From the NCBI GenBank assembly GCA_032717465.1, contig CM064697.1:2438501-2502500 (forward strand): 64,000 bases of DNA, read 5' to 3'. Under the pieces are notes generated by a model. It saw only the letters and a list, made by a program, of their open reading frames with translations. It searched no databases and had not been told where the DNA came from. Position numbers and translations under genes: made by a program. Below are positions 35,077 through 44,831 of the stretch, in pieces (position 1 is the first letter of the stretch; every line of letters starts with the position of its first letter). Source of the stretch: Coenobita brevimanus. Taxonomy: Eukaryota > Arthropoda > Malacostraca > Decapoda > Coenobitidae.

Positions 35077-35130
<54 letters not shown>
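35077..35130. repeat. (GT)n microsatellite
   Basis: About 27 pure units. Confidence 0.97.
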
Positions 35131-35132
<2 letters not shown>

Positions 35133-35244
35133 TGCTGGTATGGATACACTACGGCACACCACTTCCGTGTTTCCCTTACGTTACCTGCCACTTCAATAGC
35201 CATGGCGGCCTTCACTTCGCCTCCCCCTCCCTCACTCCCTCCAG

Positions 35245-35499
35245 ATACTATGATCTCATTTCCACCGAGATCTCTTTCTCAAGTCTTTCCCCAAAATTTA
35301 TATGATGTGTCCTCCAAGTTATACCCCCTGTTAAAATTAATGTCTTCCATTACTTTCCCTTTTCCTTTCTTCCCTTCAGAAACTCCCTCATTTCCACCTG
35401 TGTTATATTCCTCAGCCGTGTCTCCAGATTTTACATGCGTTGTCCTTAAAGTTATAATTCCTGTTCTAATATAAATCTTACCCGCCCTTTCCTTCACAG
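35245..35499. repeat. ~133-bp tandem duplication carrying two splice-acceptor-like tracts
   Basis: ACTCTCATTTCCACC-type words, TATGATGTGTCCTCCAAGTT and a C/T tract ending CTTCCCTTCAG (about 35379) are repeated as TACATGCGTTGTCCTTAAAG and CCTTTCCTTCACAG (35499). If the downstream block is an exon, the polypyrimidine/AG region has been duplicated within its intron. Confidence 0.5.
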
Positions 35500-35529
35500 G
35501 GCCATCCTGGGACTGAGACAGGGCGTATG
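35500..35529 (+). CDS. Candidate 30-nt microexon, protein unknown
   Basis: A strong acceptor (CCCTTTCCTTCACAG) and a consensus donor (ATG|GTAAGT) bracket 30 bp. In the frame that joins the next block, one base completes an upstream codon. AILGLRQGV follows, and the final TG combines with the next exon's G to make Trp. The 177-bp intron to the next block ends in a T-rich tract with AG. I do not recognise the peptide. Microexons with good sites arise by chance in 64 kb. The matching phase and close spacing to the neighbouring block are the reasons for listing it. Confidence 0.25.
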
Positions 35530-35706
35530 GTAAGTAGAACTGGACTGTTTTGTAATTTTTTCTCATATGCAGCAATGCCTAGAGTCGTTGTGAAGTAAGT
35601 TCCTTTATGATGTGAGTGTTTATCCCATTTTTGCTTCCGTAACCTTACATTTCTTAAAATAGCCACATTGGTTGCTTTACATTATGCTCTTATTATACTG
35701 CTTTAG

Positions 35707-35798
35707 GGAGAGCAGGGAATGTGTTGATCAGTTATTTATTGCATGTGAAATCCCTGAAGAGGCATGGCTTTTTGTAGCATTTAGAGATCAAATGAAAG
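35707..35798 (+). CDS. Candidate 92-nt coding exon, protein unknown
   Basis: The acceptor ATTATACTGCTTTAG and the donor GAAAG|GTAAGTAGG flank 92 bp with a single open frame. That frame reads ESRECVDQLFIACEIPEEAW and continues LFVAFRDQMK. Composition is that of a globular, mixed-charge protein with two acidic clusters, unlike the low-complexity frames elsewhere. The exon starts with one base and ends with one base of a split codon. It joins the upstream 30-nt block in phase. No second copy occurs in the window, so it is not an obvious repeat. Family is not recognised and no domain can be assigned. Confidence 0.33.
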
Positions 35799-35800
35799 GT

Positions 35801-35857
35801 AAGTAGGTCGAAGAAATAGAAGTAGGTCGAAGAAGGATAAGTAGGTCGAAGGAAGTT
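35801..35857. repeat. 19-bp tandem repeat x3 at the candidate donor site
   Basis: Three units of AAGTAGGTCGAAGAARGAT begin inside the GTAAGTAGG donor of the preceding exon candidate. Confidence 0.85.
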
Positions 35858-35987
35858 AAGTAAACCTTGTGTGGGGTCCTTCAAGAATATGGAGTGGAGG
35901 GCAGATACAGGAAGATCTTTTGGAACTTTTAAAGCGGAGCAGAAACATCGTTAAGTGATCATGGCGCATTGAGTGAGAATACCAACT

Positions 35988-36185
35988 TTAACTTTTTACT
36001 CCGATGACGTTTTTTTTTTATACATTTAATATCTGCAATACCCTGACGATTATACTCATGTTACGAGTTCTTTTCAAAATGCAGGGATCAGATACAGCCT
36101 TTACTAATCCTTTCGCTGCTATAGGATCCCCCGCCAAGCTGAGAAAGTCGCCCAAAGATACCAAGGATTTAACAAGGGGCTGTCA
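35988..36185. mobile_element. Foldback MITE copy
   Basis: TTAACTTTTTACTCCGATGACG forms the left end. CCTGACGATTATACTCATG, GCAGGGATCA, CCAAGCTGAGAAAGTCGCCC and AGATACCAAGGATT follow the family order. The 98-codon frame starting at 36004 lies mainly on this element, so its attractive sequence (around SPAKLRKSPKDTK) is not good evidence for a gene. Confidence 0.5.
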
Positions 36186-36236
36186 GGGTGTGCGTCACTT
36201 ATTCCTTACAGATGATCTAAGGCCCGAATACTTAAC

Positions 36237-36610
36237 TTTGCCGTGTGACCTGACCTTCTACCCATTTTTCTCGAGAAAGATTTTATTCCTTCTTGCCTGA
36301 CCCTGAACGCTTCCACTGAGTTTGGTTTAAATCGGGTCATAATTGTTTTAGTTAACCTTGCCCTTTTGATTTTGATCCTTTTTTTAAACATTTACTCATT
36401 CTTTGTTGCCCCAGAATCCTGCCACCAAATTCAAATCGAATAAAAACTATTTGAGTTACTGGGACCAACATTTGACCTTGCCTTGGCATCTTGACCTTTG
36501 ACGCATTGTTCTCAATATCCTTGCGTTATCCTGAACTCTACTGCACAGTTTGGTCAAAATCAGATGAAAACTCTTTAAGCTGACCTTGCAATGTAACCTT
36601 GACATTTAAC
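36237..36610. repeat. ~117-bp tandem repeat, 3 units (TGACCTTGacctttgac type)
   Basis: Units begin near 36237, 36356, 36473 and 36586 with CTTGnCnTTTTGACCTTGAC-like words, followed by CCTGAACnCTnCCACnnAGTTTGGTnnAAATCG. This resembles the TGACCTTTGACCT-type repeats seen in many marine invertebrates (general knowledge). Confidence 0.7.
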
Positions 36611-36663
36611 CTATTATATAAAAAAAGACAGGTGTTTTGAATTCACACAGACATACAGACCTG

Positions 36664-36791
<128 letters not shown>

Positions 36792-36799
36792 GCCCACGC

Positions 36800-37440
36800 A
36801 AGTGTAACGAAGGATGTGCCATCGGATTAGAGGGGCTGATGTTGAACGGATTAAAACACTGATGTATCGGAACACCATGGTTGTTTAGTGTCTGTGTGGG
36901 TAAGGTACCTAGGCAGGAGAAAGCGTGAACATTGAGAGGGGTGTTAGACAAGGAGATAATGAATAAGACCTGTAGTCATTTCTTGTTGCGGGATGATGCA
37001 GTGTTTCTAGGTTGAGTACAAGGAATGAGTGTTGCCTCGTTGAGTAGAAGAATATAGTCATGTATGAGACAAACAGTTTTATAGTAACTAAGGAAGAGCT
37101 GTGTGGTACGGACTACAAGAGTCAAATAGAAGACTGTGTGGTTTGAGTAAATTGTATAGAAATGGAGAATGCTACAGAACTAAGTTATACTGGAATGATT
37201 GCTGATAATAATCATAGTACGATGGATAAATTGAATGGAGGAGTGCCACACGCAGGAGAGTAGCAGAATGATTTGAGAACAGTAACAGTAAGCAAGAATG
37301 AGTGAGGAGAGATTACAAGTGGAGTGAGAACAGTTGAAGCAAGCTACCTTGGAATTACCTGATTGTCAGTGAAGCGACATGGAAGAATAAGTGAAATAAT
37401 AGAATGGGATCCCTTAACACTGGTCTGGGGCAGAAGTATT
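36800..37440. other. Unannotated
   Basis: Purine-leaning DNA, with no gene, RNA or clear repeat seen. Confidence 0.4.
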
Positions 37441-37446
37441 TATCCA

Positions 37447-37655
37447 GCAATACGATGACATAATTTTTTCTATTCATGATGCCGACAGACGATCTTATGC
37501 AGCATTAAAAGAGCCTTCTCGTTGTTCAGGGCGATAATGAAGGTAAATCTATTTCCTCCAGTTCGAAAAGTCTCCGCTCACGTGATTAAAATACTAGAGA
37601 CGTGATGGTGGTGGTGAGGGTATGAAGCATAAACCATTACATAGAGGTGTTACGG
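37447..37655. mobile_element. Foldback MITE copy
   Basis: CAATACGATGACATAATTTT, ATGCCGACAGACGATCTTAT, the core AATGAAGGTAAATCTATTTC, CAGTTCGAAAAGTCTCC and right-arm GTGATTAAAATACTAGAGAC are in family order. Confidence 0.65.
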
Positions 37656-37686
37656 TCATGTGGCGTGACTGGATTTGAGAGATTGA

Positions 37687-37893
37687 TTAAATCTTTCAGT
37701 ACACTGGCTTTTTTTATTTAAACTTTATATTTGTCACAAGATAGTTTTAATTAACTTTGAAACAGGCCAATCGTTACAGATAGGGGTTCATGGGAATGTT
37801 TCTAGTTCCTCCAGTATGATGCGACTGTTATGAGCATTGTAAAATCGTCTTGGGGTAGCAAGAATAAAATAAATAAGACATCGTAGTGTAAGA
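37687..37893. mobile_element. Foldback MITE copy with TTAA left edge
   Basis: TTAAATCTTTCAGTACACTG at the left. At the right, AAAATCGTCTTGGGGTAGCA, then AGAATAAAATAAATAAGACA and TCGTAGTG. The middle is diverged. Confidence 0.65.
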
Positions 37894-37956
37894 AAAAAGA
37901 AAGTGCCACTTGTGGGAATATATGAGAGAGGGTGATATGTCGCGAATATGTTGCTG

Positions 37957-38040
37957 AAATGGGCCAGAAATATTTTTGAGCGTCACCCTTTTGCAAAATT
38001 TACTTAGCGTGGCAATATAGATAGCCATATTTTCAACATT
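37957..38040 (+). repeat. Dispersed repeat 'C', diverged copy
   Basis: GGGCCAGAAATATTTTTGAG, then CACCCTTTTGCAAAATTTAC and TTAGCGTGGCAATA, match the order of repeat C at 34035 (minus) and 45985 (plus). Confidence 0.45.
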
Positions 38041-38301
38041 TCCTTTATTAGGTTACTTCACTGCAGTGGTCTAGAGGTGCACCTTGGAATGCTGACCTCC
38101 AGCCACGGGGCGAAATGTTATGTAAAGCTTCCCACAGTAAGCCACAAGGTCGGAGGCGACGGCAGGAAAAAAGGCGGAGGCGGATGTGTACTGCTTAAAA
38201 GTTTTGATTAGGTGATCACGTCATGTGATTCTCAGTTGTCCCCAGTCCCTTTCCTCGCAGGGTTCATGGGAGAAAGTGAACCTTACATTAGAGCCGAATA
38301 T

Positions 38302-38305
<4 letters not shown>

Positions 38306-38386
<81 letters not shown>
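38306..38386. repeat. (GT)n microsatellite
   Basis: About 40 pure units. Confidence 0.98.
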
Positions 38387-38388
<2 letters not shown>

Positions 38389-38480
38389 TGCCACTTCATC
38401 AGCAAACATCATTCCAAATTTGAATAAAATCATTTTGAGGTATTAGGAGTAAACTTCAAGGCAAACTGAGTCAGAAAATG
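38387..38480. mobile_element. Foldback MITE right-arm fragment
   Basis: AAATTTGAATAAAATCATTT, then TGAGGTATTAGGAGTAAAC, resembles the right arm immediately after a GT run. Confidence 0.35.
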
Positions 38481-38660
38481 ATTAATACGAGTACTGACCG
38501 TCAAGGGGAAGTGTTTGGAAAGGGGTTGTCGTGAGGGAAGGCATGGAGTTGACACTTGATCAAGGCCTTGAGGTGTGCGTATTGCCAAAGCATTGTAGAT
38601 TTTTTACGCACAGTAGTTACTTACAGCATGTGTCAGCAGGTGCGTGAGTCATGTATTTGA

Positions 38661-38665
<5 letters not shown>

Positions 38666-38700
<35 letters not shown>
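38666..38700. repeat. (AC)n microsatellite
   Basis: About 17 units. Confidence 0.97.
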
Positions 38701-38705
<5 letters not shown>

Positions 38706-38775
38706 TTATGCGTTTTTGTAAATATCTCTATGATTTGTTCAAAAATCGCATTTTCTTACTCGGCGCGCGCGCTCA

Positions 38776-38778
<3 letters not shown>

Positions 38779-38843
<65 letters not shown>
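38779..38843. repeat. (GT)n microsatellite
   Basis: About 32 units after a CGCGCGCGC stretch. Together with 38666-38700 it forms an inverted AC/GT pair separated by about 78 bp. Confidence 0.97.
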
Positions 38844-38844
<1 letters not shown>

Positions 38845-39008
38845 TCAAAGGGCTGAAGGCTGGTCCCCTTTGTTTCTCGCCTCATATTGTTTTGGCCTCC
38901 GTGGCGTGAGCTGCAGGATGTCCTCTGGCTTACTGATGCTTAGACATGAGCCTTGACGCGTCGGGGGGAAACGCACCATCACCAGCTTTATGAGAGAGAG
39001 AGAGAGAG

Positions 39009-39011
<3 letters not shown>

Positions 39012-39052
<41 letters not shown>

Positions 39053-39424
39053 AGGGAATTTGTGTAACTAGTGATTTTATGAAATCACTAGGGAATTCGT
39101 GAAATGAATTTAAATTAGGATGGGTTAAATAAGGTTGGGTTAAATTAGGCTACGGTTAGAGTTGTCTGGGATAATCTAGGTTAGGTTTAGGTTAAGTTGG
39201 TGAGGTTATGTTTAGATGAACTTAGCATTCATCAAAATTAACCTAACCTAACCTATCCTAACCAACTTAGCCAGACATAACTTAAGCTCAACCTAGATTA
39301 TCGTAGCCTAACCCAACCGCGCCTAAATTAACCTAACCTTAATTAACCCATCCTATTTTAAACTCATTTCACCAATTTCCTAGCGATTTCATGAAATCAC
39401 TGGTTACACAAATTCCCTGTAACA

Positions 39425-39443
<19 letters not shown>
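39012..39443. mobile_element. ~430-bp near-perfect palindrome (foldback element) with TTAGG-like core
   Basis: The left arm from the GT run (TTACAGGGAATTTGTGTAAC...) is matched base for base, with few changes, by the reverse complement of the right arm, which ends ...GTTACACAAATTCCCTGTAA plus an AC run. The symmetry centre is near 39231. Each arm contains a smaller palindrome, AGTGATTTCATGAAATCACT-like. The inner 200 bp is made of GGTTAGGTTAAATTAGG-type words, and the right arm has four near-consecutive CCTAA units. No open frame. It is a non-autonomous hairpin element or a hairpin-capped breakpoint. Confidence 0.85.
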
Positions 39444-39690
<247 letters not shown>

Positions 39691-39778
39691 AAACTTTGGG
39701 AGCGTTCTTCTGGCCACGTACTGCATTGGCGGACACAAGGGGTGCTGTTGTTGAACCAGTGTCGCATACTATAAAGTA

Positions 39779-39780
<2 letters not shown>

Positions 39781-39819
<39 letters not shown>
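39781..39819. repeat. (TA)n microsatellite
   Basis: About 19 units. Possibly the 3' tail of the preceding SINE. Confidence 0.96.
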
Positions 39820-39823
<4 letters not shown>

Positions 39824-39977
39824 ATTAATGGAACAGGAACAGGGTTTCAGAAAATGTCTTGGCATATGTAGGTGGACTGTGGTGGAATGCAGGACTTCAG
39901 TGGAGCTTAAATAAGACTTTGTGCGGGTTTTTTTTCCGCAACCGAATGAAAGACGGGATATATTTTAAGGAGTTTTA

Positions 39978-40077
39978 TTAATCCTTTCATTGCAAGAACA
40001 ACTGTATTGGCTAGCTCCGGCTGGCTGCTGGAAGACTATTTCATTTTTAGCTTTGAAGATACCCCCCAGCTACCTTC
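39978..40077. mobile_element. Foldback MITE left half, interrupted by a SINE
   Basis: TTAATCCTTTCATTGC, then GGCTGCTGGAAGACTATTTC and ATTTTTAGCTTTGAAG. It stops where the composite SINE begins, so the SINE inserted into, or replaced the rest of, an older MITE. Confidence 0.5.
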
Positions 40078-40436
40078 TTTGTGGTAGATGTGGACGCCCT
40101 CTCATTGCTCCATCCATTTTGTGCTACCGTCATGTAACTCTACACAGAGCTACTGGCCAAGCGGTTTCCTGAACTTCAGGAAACGATTCACTACGTTGAG
40201 TGTAAACATAGAGTATAACCGTGTAATAAACTTCTGTGTGGTCTAATGGGTTAAGTTTTTCGAACCCGAAGAGGTGTTTAAGGATAAAAGTTCAGTGGTT
40301 GATTACTTATTATAATGTCACTCAGTTAAATGTGACTGGTTCCCTCTGCTTTAAACTTCGGGTCTAAACTTCCTATCCCCGGGTCTCTACGCACCTGATT
40401 TAAGGGCAGTACAGGATTGGATGATGGATGGATGAA
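40078..40436 (+). mobile_element. tRNA-derived composite SINE, diverged full copy
   Basis: The same block order as at 28088 is seen on the plus strand: GTGGTAGATGTGGACGCCC, GTAACTCTACAC, and hairpin GTTTCCTGAA/TTCAGGAAAC. A tRNA-like head follows (GTGGTCTAATGGGTTAAG, TTTCGAACCCGAAG), then body CAATGTCACTCAG-like and CCCCGGGTCTCTACGC. The 3' end is ACAGGATTGGATGATGGATG with GATG. It is more diverged than the 28- and 48-kb copies. Confidence 0.65.
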
Positions 40437-40550
40437 AGTACTCCTTGTAATAAAGTGAGACAAAAATATTCTCATAAACAATTCAGCGCAGTGACTTCTT
40501 TATAAGCTTCTGCCAGACAATTTTAATCACGTTTGGCGGGAGATGGAGAA
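40437..40550. other. Possible MITE scrap
   Basis: CAGCGCAGTGACTTCTTTAT, then GCTTCTGCCAGACAATTTTA and ATCA, resembles a foldback left arm but is short and isolated. Confidence 0.3.
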
Positions 40551-40779
40551 CAGGATCGTTGCTTTATGTTATACTGCTCATTATAGGTCTCTTTACGTCC
40601 TGTTTTCATTCACTGTGTTTTGTTGTGTGGCATGAATGGGTGGACCAGTGGTTGCCGGCCTCGTGTGTTGTAAGTAAAATGAATGAAGTCTCACCACGAA
40701 AATCTTTATAATGGGAAAATCTGTGAGTGTTTGTGGCCTCATCATTCGTCTGGGCGCTTTCCCTTTAACTTTTTCCACC

Positions 40780-40945
40780 CATGTGTTTTGCCGAGTCTGG
40801 CCTCTCACGTTCCCGGCAACAGTGTGATGTGTGCCCCCCTCTCCCCTCCCTCTCTTCCCTCCTCCCCCTCCCCTTACCCTTTCCCCCCCTTCTCCCCGCT
40901 CCCTCCTCCCCCCGACGTCTTCCACGGCTCGTCGCACACACGGCC
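40780..40945. repeat. Pyrimidine-rich tract
   Basis: C/T-rich plus strand (CTCCCCTCCCTCTCTTCCCT-like). Frames on both strands are compositional. Confidence 0.7.
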
Positions 40946-40951
40946 GCCTTT

Positions 40952-41155
40952 TTAACCCCTTCACTTCGAGGACATGTCTTCTGGATCATTCTTTCTGTTT
41001 CCGTTCGATTTTATTCAACTAATGAAAGACTTTTGTAGAATTGAAAGGGTTAATGAAGGATTTCTTTAACTCCTTCACTTCCCAAAAATCTTTCCTAAAT
41101 TAAATGTGTTTGAAGATAGCAAGAATATAATATGAAGAGCGTTCTCGGGTTGAAT
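40952..41155. mobile_element. Foldback MITE copy with TTAA left edge
   Basis: TTAACCCCTTCACTTCGAGG, then GATTTTATTCAACTAATGAA, AGGGTTAATGAAGGATTTCT, TAACTCCTTCACTTCCC and GATAGCAAGAATATAATATG. Right terminus worn (TTCTCGGGTTGAAT). Confidence 0.7.
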
Positions 41156-41555
41156 TCGTAAAGACTGCGAGGGAAAAGATGTATGCTAGCCCCCAAAGTT
41201 TTGATGGTCATTTTTAAAAGAGCTGAGATCTTTAGAATGGAGAGCCTTCACGTCAGTTTAAAAAGTTTTGAGTATTAGGTGTATTTGTTTTATGTGTCGT
41301 GTTACAGTGTGCATTCAGCAGCGAGGTGAGGGTAGAAAGAAACCAAACACACTTTATTTTTCGTCATGGGTTGTACAAAATAGTCATCAAGAATTTGAAG
41401 TTCTAGTACACCTTTGCTATCCTTGCTGGAGACTGTGTATAACACTCTTATATATAGGGTGTCCCGTGAAGAGTAGGCCAGGTTCTCTTGAGGGTAATTT
41501 TTAGAAGTAAGTACTGTATAAACGTGTGTCTCAGTTTTCCATCATTACAGAGCTA

Positions 41556-41815
41556 GATAGATAGATAGATAATTTATTGACCACAGCATTAAAATACAAC
41601 TTACACTAATTATATAAAGACAACATACAGTAACAGATAACCTAATCGGCTGCAGTGCTTTTCAGTATAGTTCATATTTAGTTCATCAGTAACTTTCGCT
41701 CCGTAAGTGTTGATAATTAAACCCAGGTCAATGAAACATTCACTAGTTAAAGTGAGCCCAGAATAATTATTATCTTCCTGATATTTGGTACATATTTCAC
41801 CGGACATCCTCTATA
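41556..41815 (-). mobile_element. Probable LINE 3' end with (GATA/TATC)n tail
   Basis: Minus strand ends ...GTGGTCAATAAATTATCTATCTATC, that is an AATAAA-like word followed by a tetranucleotide tail, a common form for LINE 3' ends. A 65-codon minus frame inside has no domain I can name. The adjacent LINE-derived tails near 55150 and 57120 use the same tetranucleotide. Confidence 0.4.
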
Positions 41816-41828
41816 ATACAGTTTCCCC

Positions 41829-42040
41829 CAAAGATATTCGGCCGGGGGAGGATCCTCTCTCGTTGTCGTAAATCACGGGTCAGCGTGAGGGTAAGAATTA
41901 AGAAAATGTCAGATTTAGTAAAACGTCTGACACTCGCATATATAACACAATTCCCTTCAGGAGTAATTCAACTGGGGAGGAGCCTTTCTCGCTGTCGTAA
42001 ACCTCAGTCCGGCGTGAGAGCCAGAATTAGTGACCCAGTT
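41829..42040. repeat. 129-bp tandem duplication
   Basis: GGGGAGGATCCTCTCTCGTT, then GTCGTAAATCACGGGTCAGC and GTGAGGGTAAGAATTA at about 41845, are repeated at about 41974 (GGGGAGGAGCCTTTCTCGCT, GTCGTAAACCTC, GGCGTGAGAGCCAGAATTAG). Confidence 0.8.
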
Positions 42041-42134
42041 CCTCACAAATCAAGTTCTTTTCGTCCCGATGCATTTTCTCACCGTATGGTTAAGGAGTAT
42101 TAAAATGCAGTCAACGGAAACGAATTTCGCAATG

Positions 42135-42190
42135 CATTGGTGAGCAGGAGAATTCTGAGGGTTCGACGCCCAACTCACCGCTGCGAGTTT
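42135..42190 (+). mobile_element. Truncated tRNA-like sequence with B-box
   Basis: GGGTTCGACGCCCAACTCACC matches a B-box, a T-arm and the 3' side of an acceptor stem. The upstream TTGGTGAG pairs with CTCACC. The D-arm is missing, so it is a SINE or tRNA remnant. A CT run follows. Confidence 0.45.
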
Positions 42191-42211
42191 AGTGCCAGTG
42201 CATTTATATAT

Positions 42212-42216
<5 letters not shown>

Positions 42217-42278
<62 letters not shown>
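42217..42278. repeat. (TC)n microsatellite
   Basis: About 31 units. Confidence 0.97.
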
Positions 42279-42280
<2 letters not shown>

Positions 42281-42579
42281 AACACTTTTGGATTTAAGCT
42301 ACATTCTTTGCAATTTTCGTGGTGGACTTCCCTTGTCATCAGTTTTGTGTGGAAACTTTTACTCTTCTTAACTAAAATTCCTCGACTTTTTCCTAGTTAA
42401 CCTTGTAATCTGATGAAAGTTGTTGTGTATTTATCGATACATCTGTTCGTCTACCTGCATTTCTACCTGTCTCTTTATGTATTTACATCCAACCCTTCAT
42501 TAATCTGTCTATGTTTTAGATATTTATGTAAATACGCATGTACTCATATTTGTGTCTTTAAGTATCTGTGAATTATATG

Positions 42580-42760
42580 TCTGTCTTACTTTATCTGTCT
42601 GTCTATCTGTCTGTTTGTTTATCTGTCTCTGTCTATCGATCCAGCTTTATGTTTGTCTGTCAGTATATATCTATCTGTCTGTATGTTTGTCTGTCTATCG
42701 ATCCATCTTTATGTCTGTTTGTATGTACCTATCCCTCTATGACTATAGATCTATCTCTTA
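42580..42760. repeat. Interrupted (CTGT/CTAT)n tract
   Basis: Irregular CTGTCTGT and CTATCTAT words. Cys/Leu/Ser-rich frames here are by-products. Confidence 0.85.
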
Positions 42761-42799
42761 CCTAACGCCCCATTCAGTCCTTTACCCGTTGCAGCCTCG

Positions 42800-43210
42800 A
42801 TGAAACAAAAAAAGTGGAGGGAGGGGGCTTCATCCCGACTCCACTTCAGACCCTCATGCCATCTCAACCCGTCCTCCCTCATAACTTCAGCCCCACCTCT
42901 CCCACACCCACAACTCCTTCATAGCCAGTTTCAAGTTATAGTTGCCATCATTACTTTCATTCACCTCTTCGATGGCTATTTTCCTTCAGTAACAAACTAT
43001 GGAAGTACTATTTTATGCAACGATTGATTACAAAAAACAAAGCCGCCGTTATTTATTCCATGTTGATATTAGTATCCTCTTCGTACAGACTTTTAATGGG
43101 AAAAGCAATATTTAACACGCAAAGGGACTCATGCTGGTAACGTTGCGTCCTTACACCACTCCTTCAGCTTCTGTGTCAGGGAATGAATTGCATCGCTCGA
43201 CAAATGCACA
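42800..43210. other. Unannotated
   Basis: Single-copy DNA with no supported feature. Confidence 0.35.
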
Positions 43211-43212
43211 AC

Positions 43213-43455
43213 TCAGACCAACACGTGCTGTCTCATCCCCCACGCCTCCTCTCGGGTGCTAATCGCTGAGGCAAGATTTAGAGAGCCACTAAGAACCTGT
43301 GTTGACGAGCTGTGGAGTGGGATCGAGTTAGCGGTCGCGTAATTACCTGAAGCACTCTTAAGGTCGATCTCGCCTGTGGAATCTTCAGCACTTTCTACCT
43401 TGCCTGGCTTAAGCACATGGCCGTGTAATGCCCCTGGAGGCTTAATCATGCCCAA
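43213..43455 (-). other. 80-codon open frame of uncertain status
   Basis: The minus frame has balanced composition (for example LKPGKVESAEDSTGEIDLKS) and contains a possible acceptor (GATTCCACAG) and donor (TTCAG|GTAATT). Words inside it (GGTAATTACGCGACCGCTAA and GGGGCATTACACGGCCATGTG) recur in altered form on the minus strand at 29470-29620. An old dispersed repeat is therefore at least as likely as an exon. Confidence 0.2.
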
Positions 43456-43684
43456 GTACCTCCCGAGGCATTTAACCGGGAGGATGGGGGTTTAAATGCT
43501 GGTGGGTAATGGGGTGACCTCCGACCTCCCAGCGCTGCGTAGCCCCGTTTCAGGGTGGGATGGCCAGAAGGAGTCGAGGGCATGACAAGCTTGCCCTCCA
43601 GGGTTCACAGGACGGGCGGTGAGGTCAAGGATGAGGGATGGAGCGGTCAGCCTGAGCCAGGTATTCATCCATCACACCCGAAAG

Positions 43685-44085
43685 ACGAACTGAAGAAGAG
43701 CACATGAAGCAAAGTGGATGGATTGAGTGGGCCCCCCTGTTCAGTTTCAATATATTAGGCTGCGAGAAGACTGAGCGCACTAGGCGAAGTGAATAGATTG
43801 ACTGACTACCATCCCCTGTTCAGTTTCAATACATTATGGTGTGAGAAGATTGAGCACACGAGGCGAGATGGATAGGTTTACTAGCTCCTCTCCCCCTCCC
43901 GTTTAGTTTCAATATATTAGGTTGCGAGAAGACTGAGCACACTGGGCGAGGTGGATAGAGTGACTCCTCCCCCCCTGTTTAGCGTCAGTATATTGTGAGA
44001 TGAGAAAATTGAAGAACACAGGGAGCCAAGTGGACGGGTTGATTGTGACCCCTGGTTAGTTCATTATAATCAGGTTGGTGTGAAT
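43685..44085. repeat. ~80-bp minisatellite, 5 units
   Basis: Units start near 43685, 43767, 43846, 43929 and 44006 with AAGACTGAGCACACTRGGCG, followed by ARGTGGATAGATTGACT, a C-run, and GTTCAGTTTCAATATATTAG plus GYTGCGAG. Period is 77-83 bp, varying mainly in the length of the C-run. Confidence 0.85.
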
Positions 44086-44089
44086 GTGG

Positions 44090-44440
44090 CGTAGATATGA
44101 GTGGTGGTGGCGGTAGTATAGTAGTAGTAGTAGTAGAAATCAATAAACCAGAAGATCGCAAGAGGCAAGGTGGGTGAATTGATATAGTGGATGGAATGAA
44201 TAAGCGAAAATCGTACAGTAGATGCGACAGCTAGTGAAGACAAAGGACTTGGTAGATGGAAGGAAATGAGCAAGATACATTAAAGTGAACAGAGACGTAG
44301 TAGACTTTAATATCGACGCCTATAACGAGAGTCAAAAGTGGTTGGCAGGAGTCGGGAAAACTAACAGTATAGTGTATTTAATTTAAGGCCTTGTTAAGAT
44401 CACGACCCAGGAATACCAACATCTGAGGAGGAAGTTGTAA
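44090..44440. other. Short (GTA)n run and unannotated DNA
   Basis: A brief TAGTAGTAG run near 44115 lies in otherwise featureless purine-leaning DNA. Confidence 0.4.
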
Positions 44441-44831
44441 CCTAATTAGTGACAGGAATGTTACACGCGTGCCCCGCCTCCTGTCAACAGGTAACCGGGT
44501 ACATATCATTATCTTTCTCCCCTCCTCCCTACCACCCCTCACTCTCCTCATACCATCCCACACCCCTCCTCACCCTACACTCACCAACCCCTGCCTCACC
44601 CCACACCCATCCCGGACACGCGACGGGCCTAAGGATGTGGAGGACACAGGACTACGAGAGATTTCCAGCACGCCATCCTCCGCCACATTTCAACACAGGT
44701 TTACCACAACATTATCGGGAGTTATTCTCAAATATGATCCATTCTTTTTACATTACTATTATGGTCATCTCTATTGAAAGGCTTGTTTGTTTGTATGTCA
44801 GTCTTCTCGTGATCAGTTCAACTTGTTTCAG

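Noticed and set aside
36004..36300. 98-codon frame with attractive peptide around SPAKLRKSPKDTKD and an apparent acceptor GCAG|GGATC
   Set aside because: The segment aligns block by block with the foldback MITE (including the GCAGGGATCA word), and the phase does not fit the preceding exon candidate.
39240..39270. True telomere or interstitial telomere array
   Set aside because: Only about four CCTAA units, mirrored in the other arm with changes. This is too short and is part of a palindrome.
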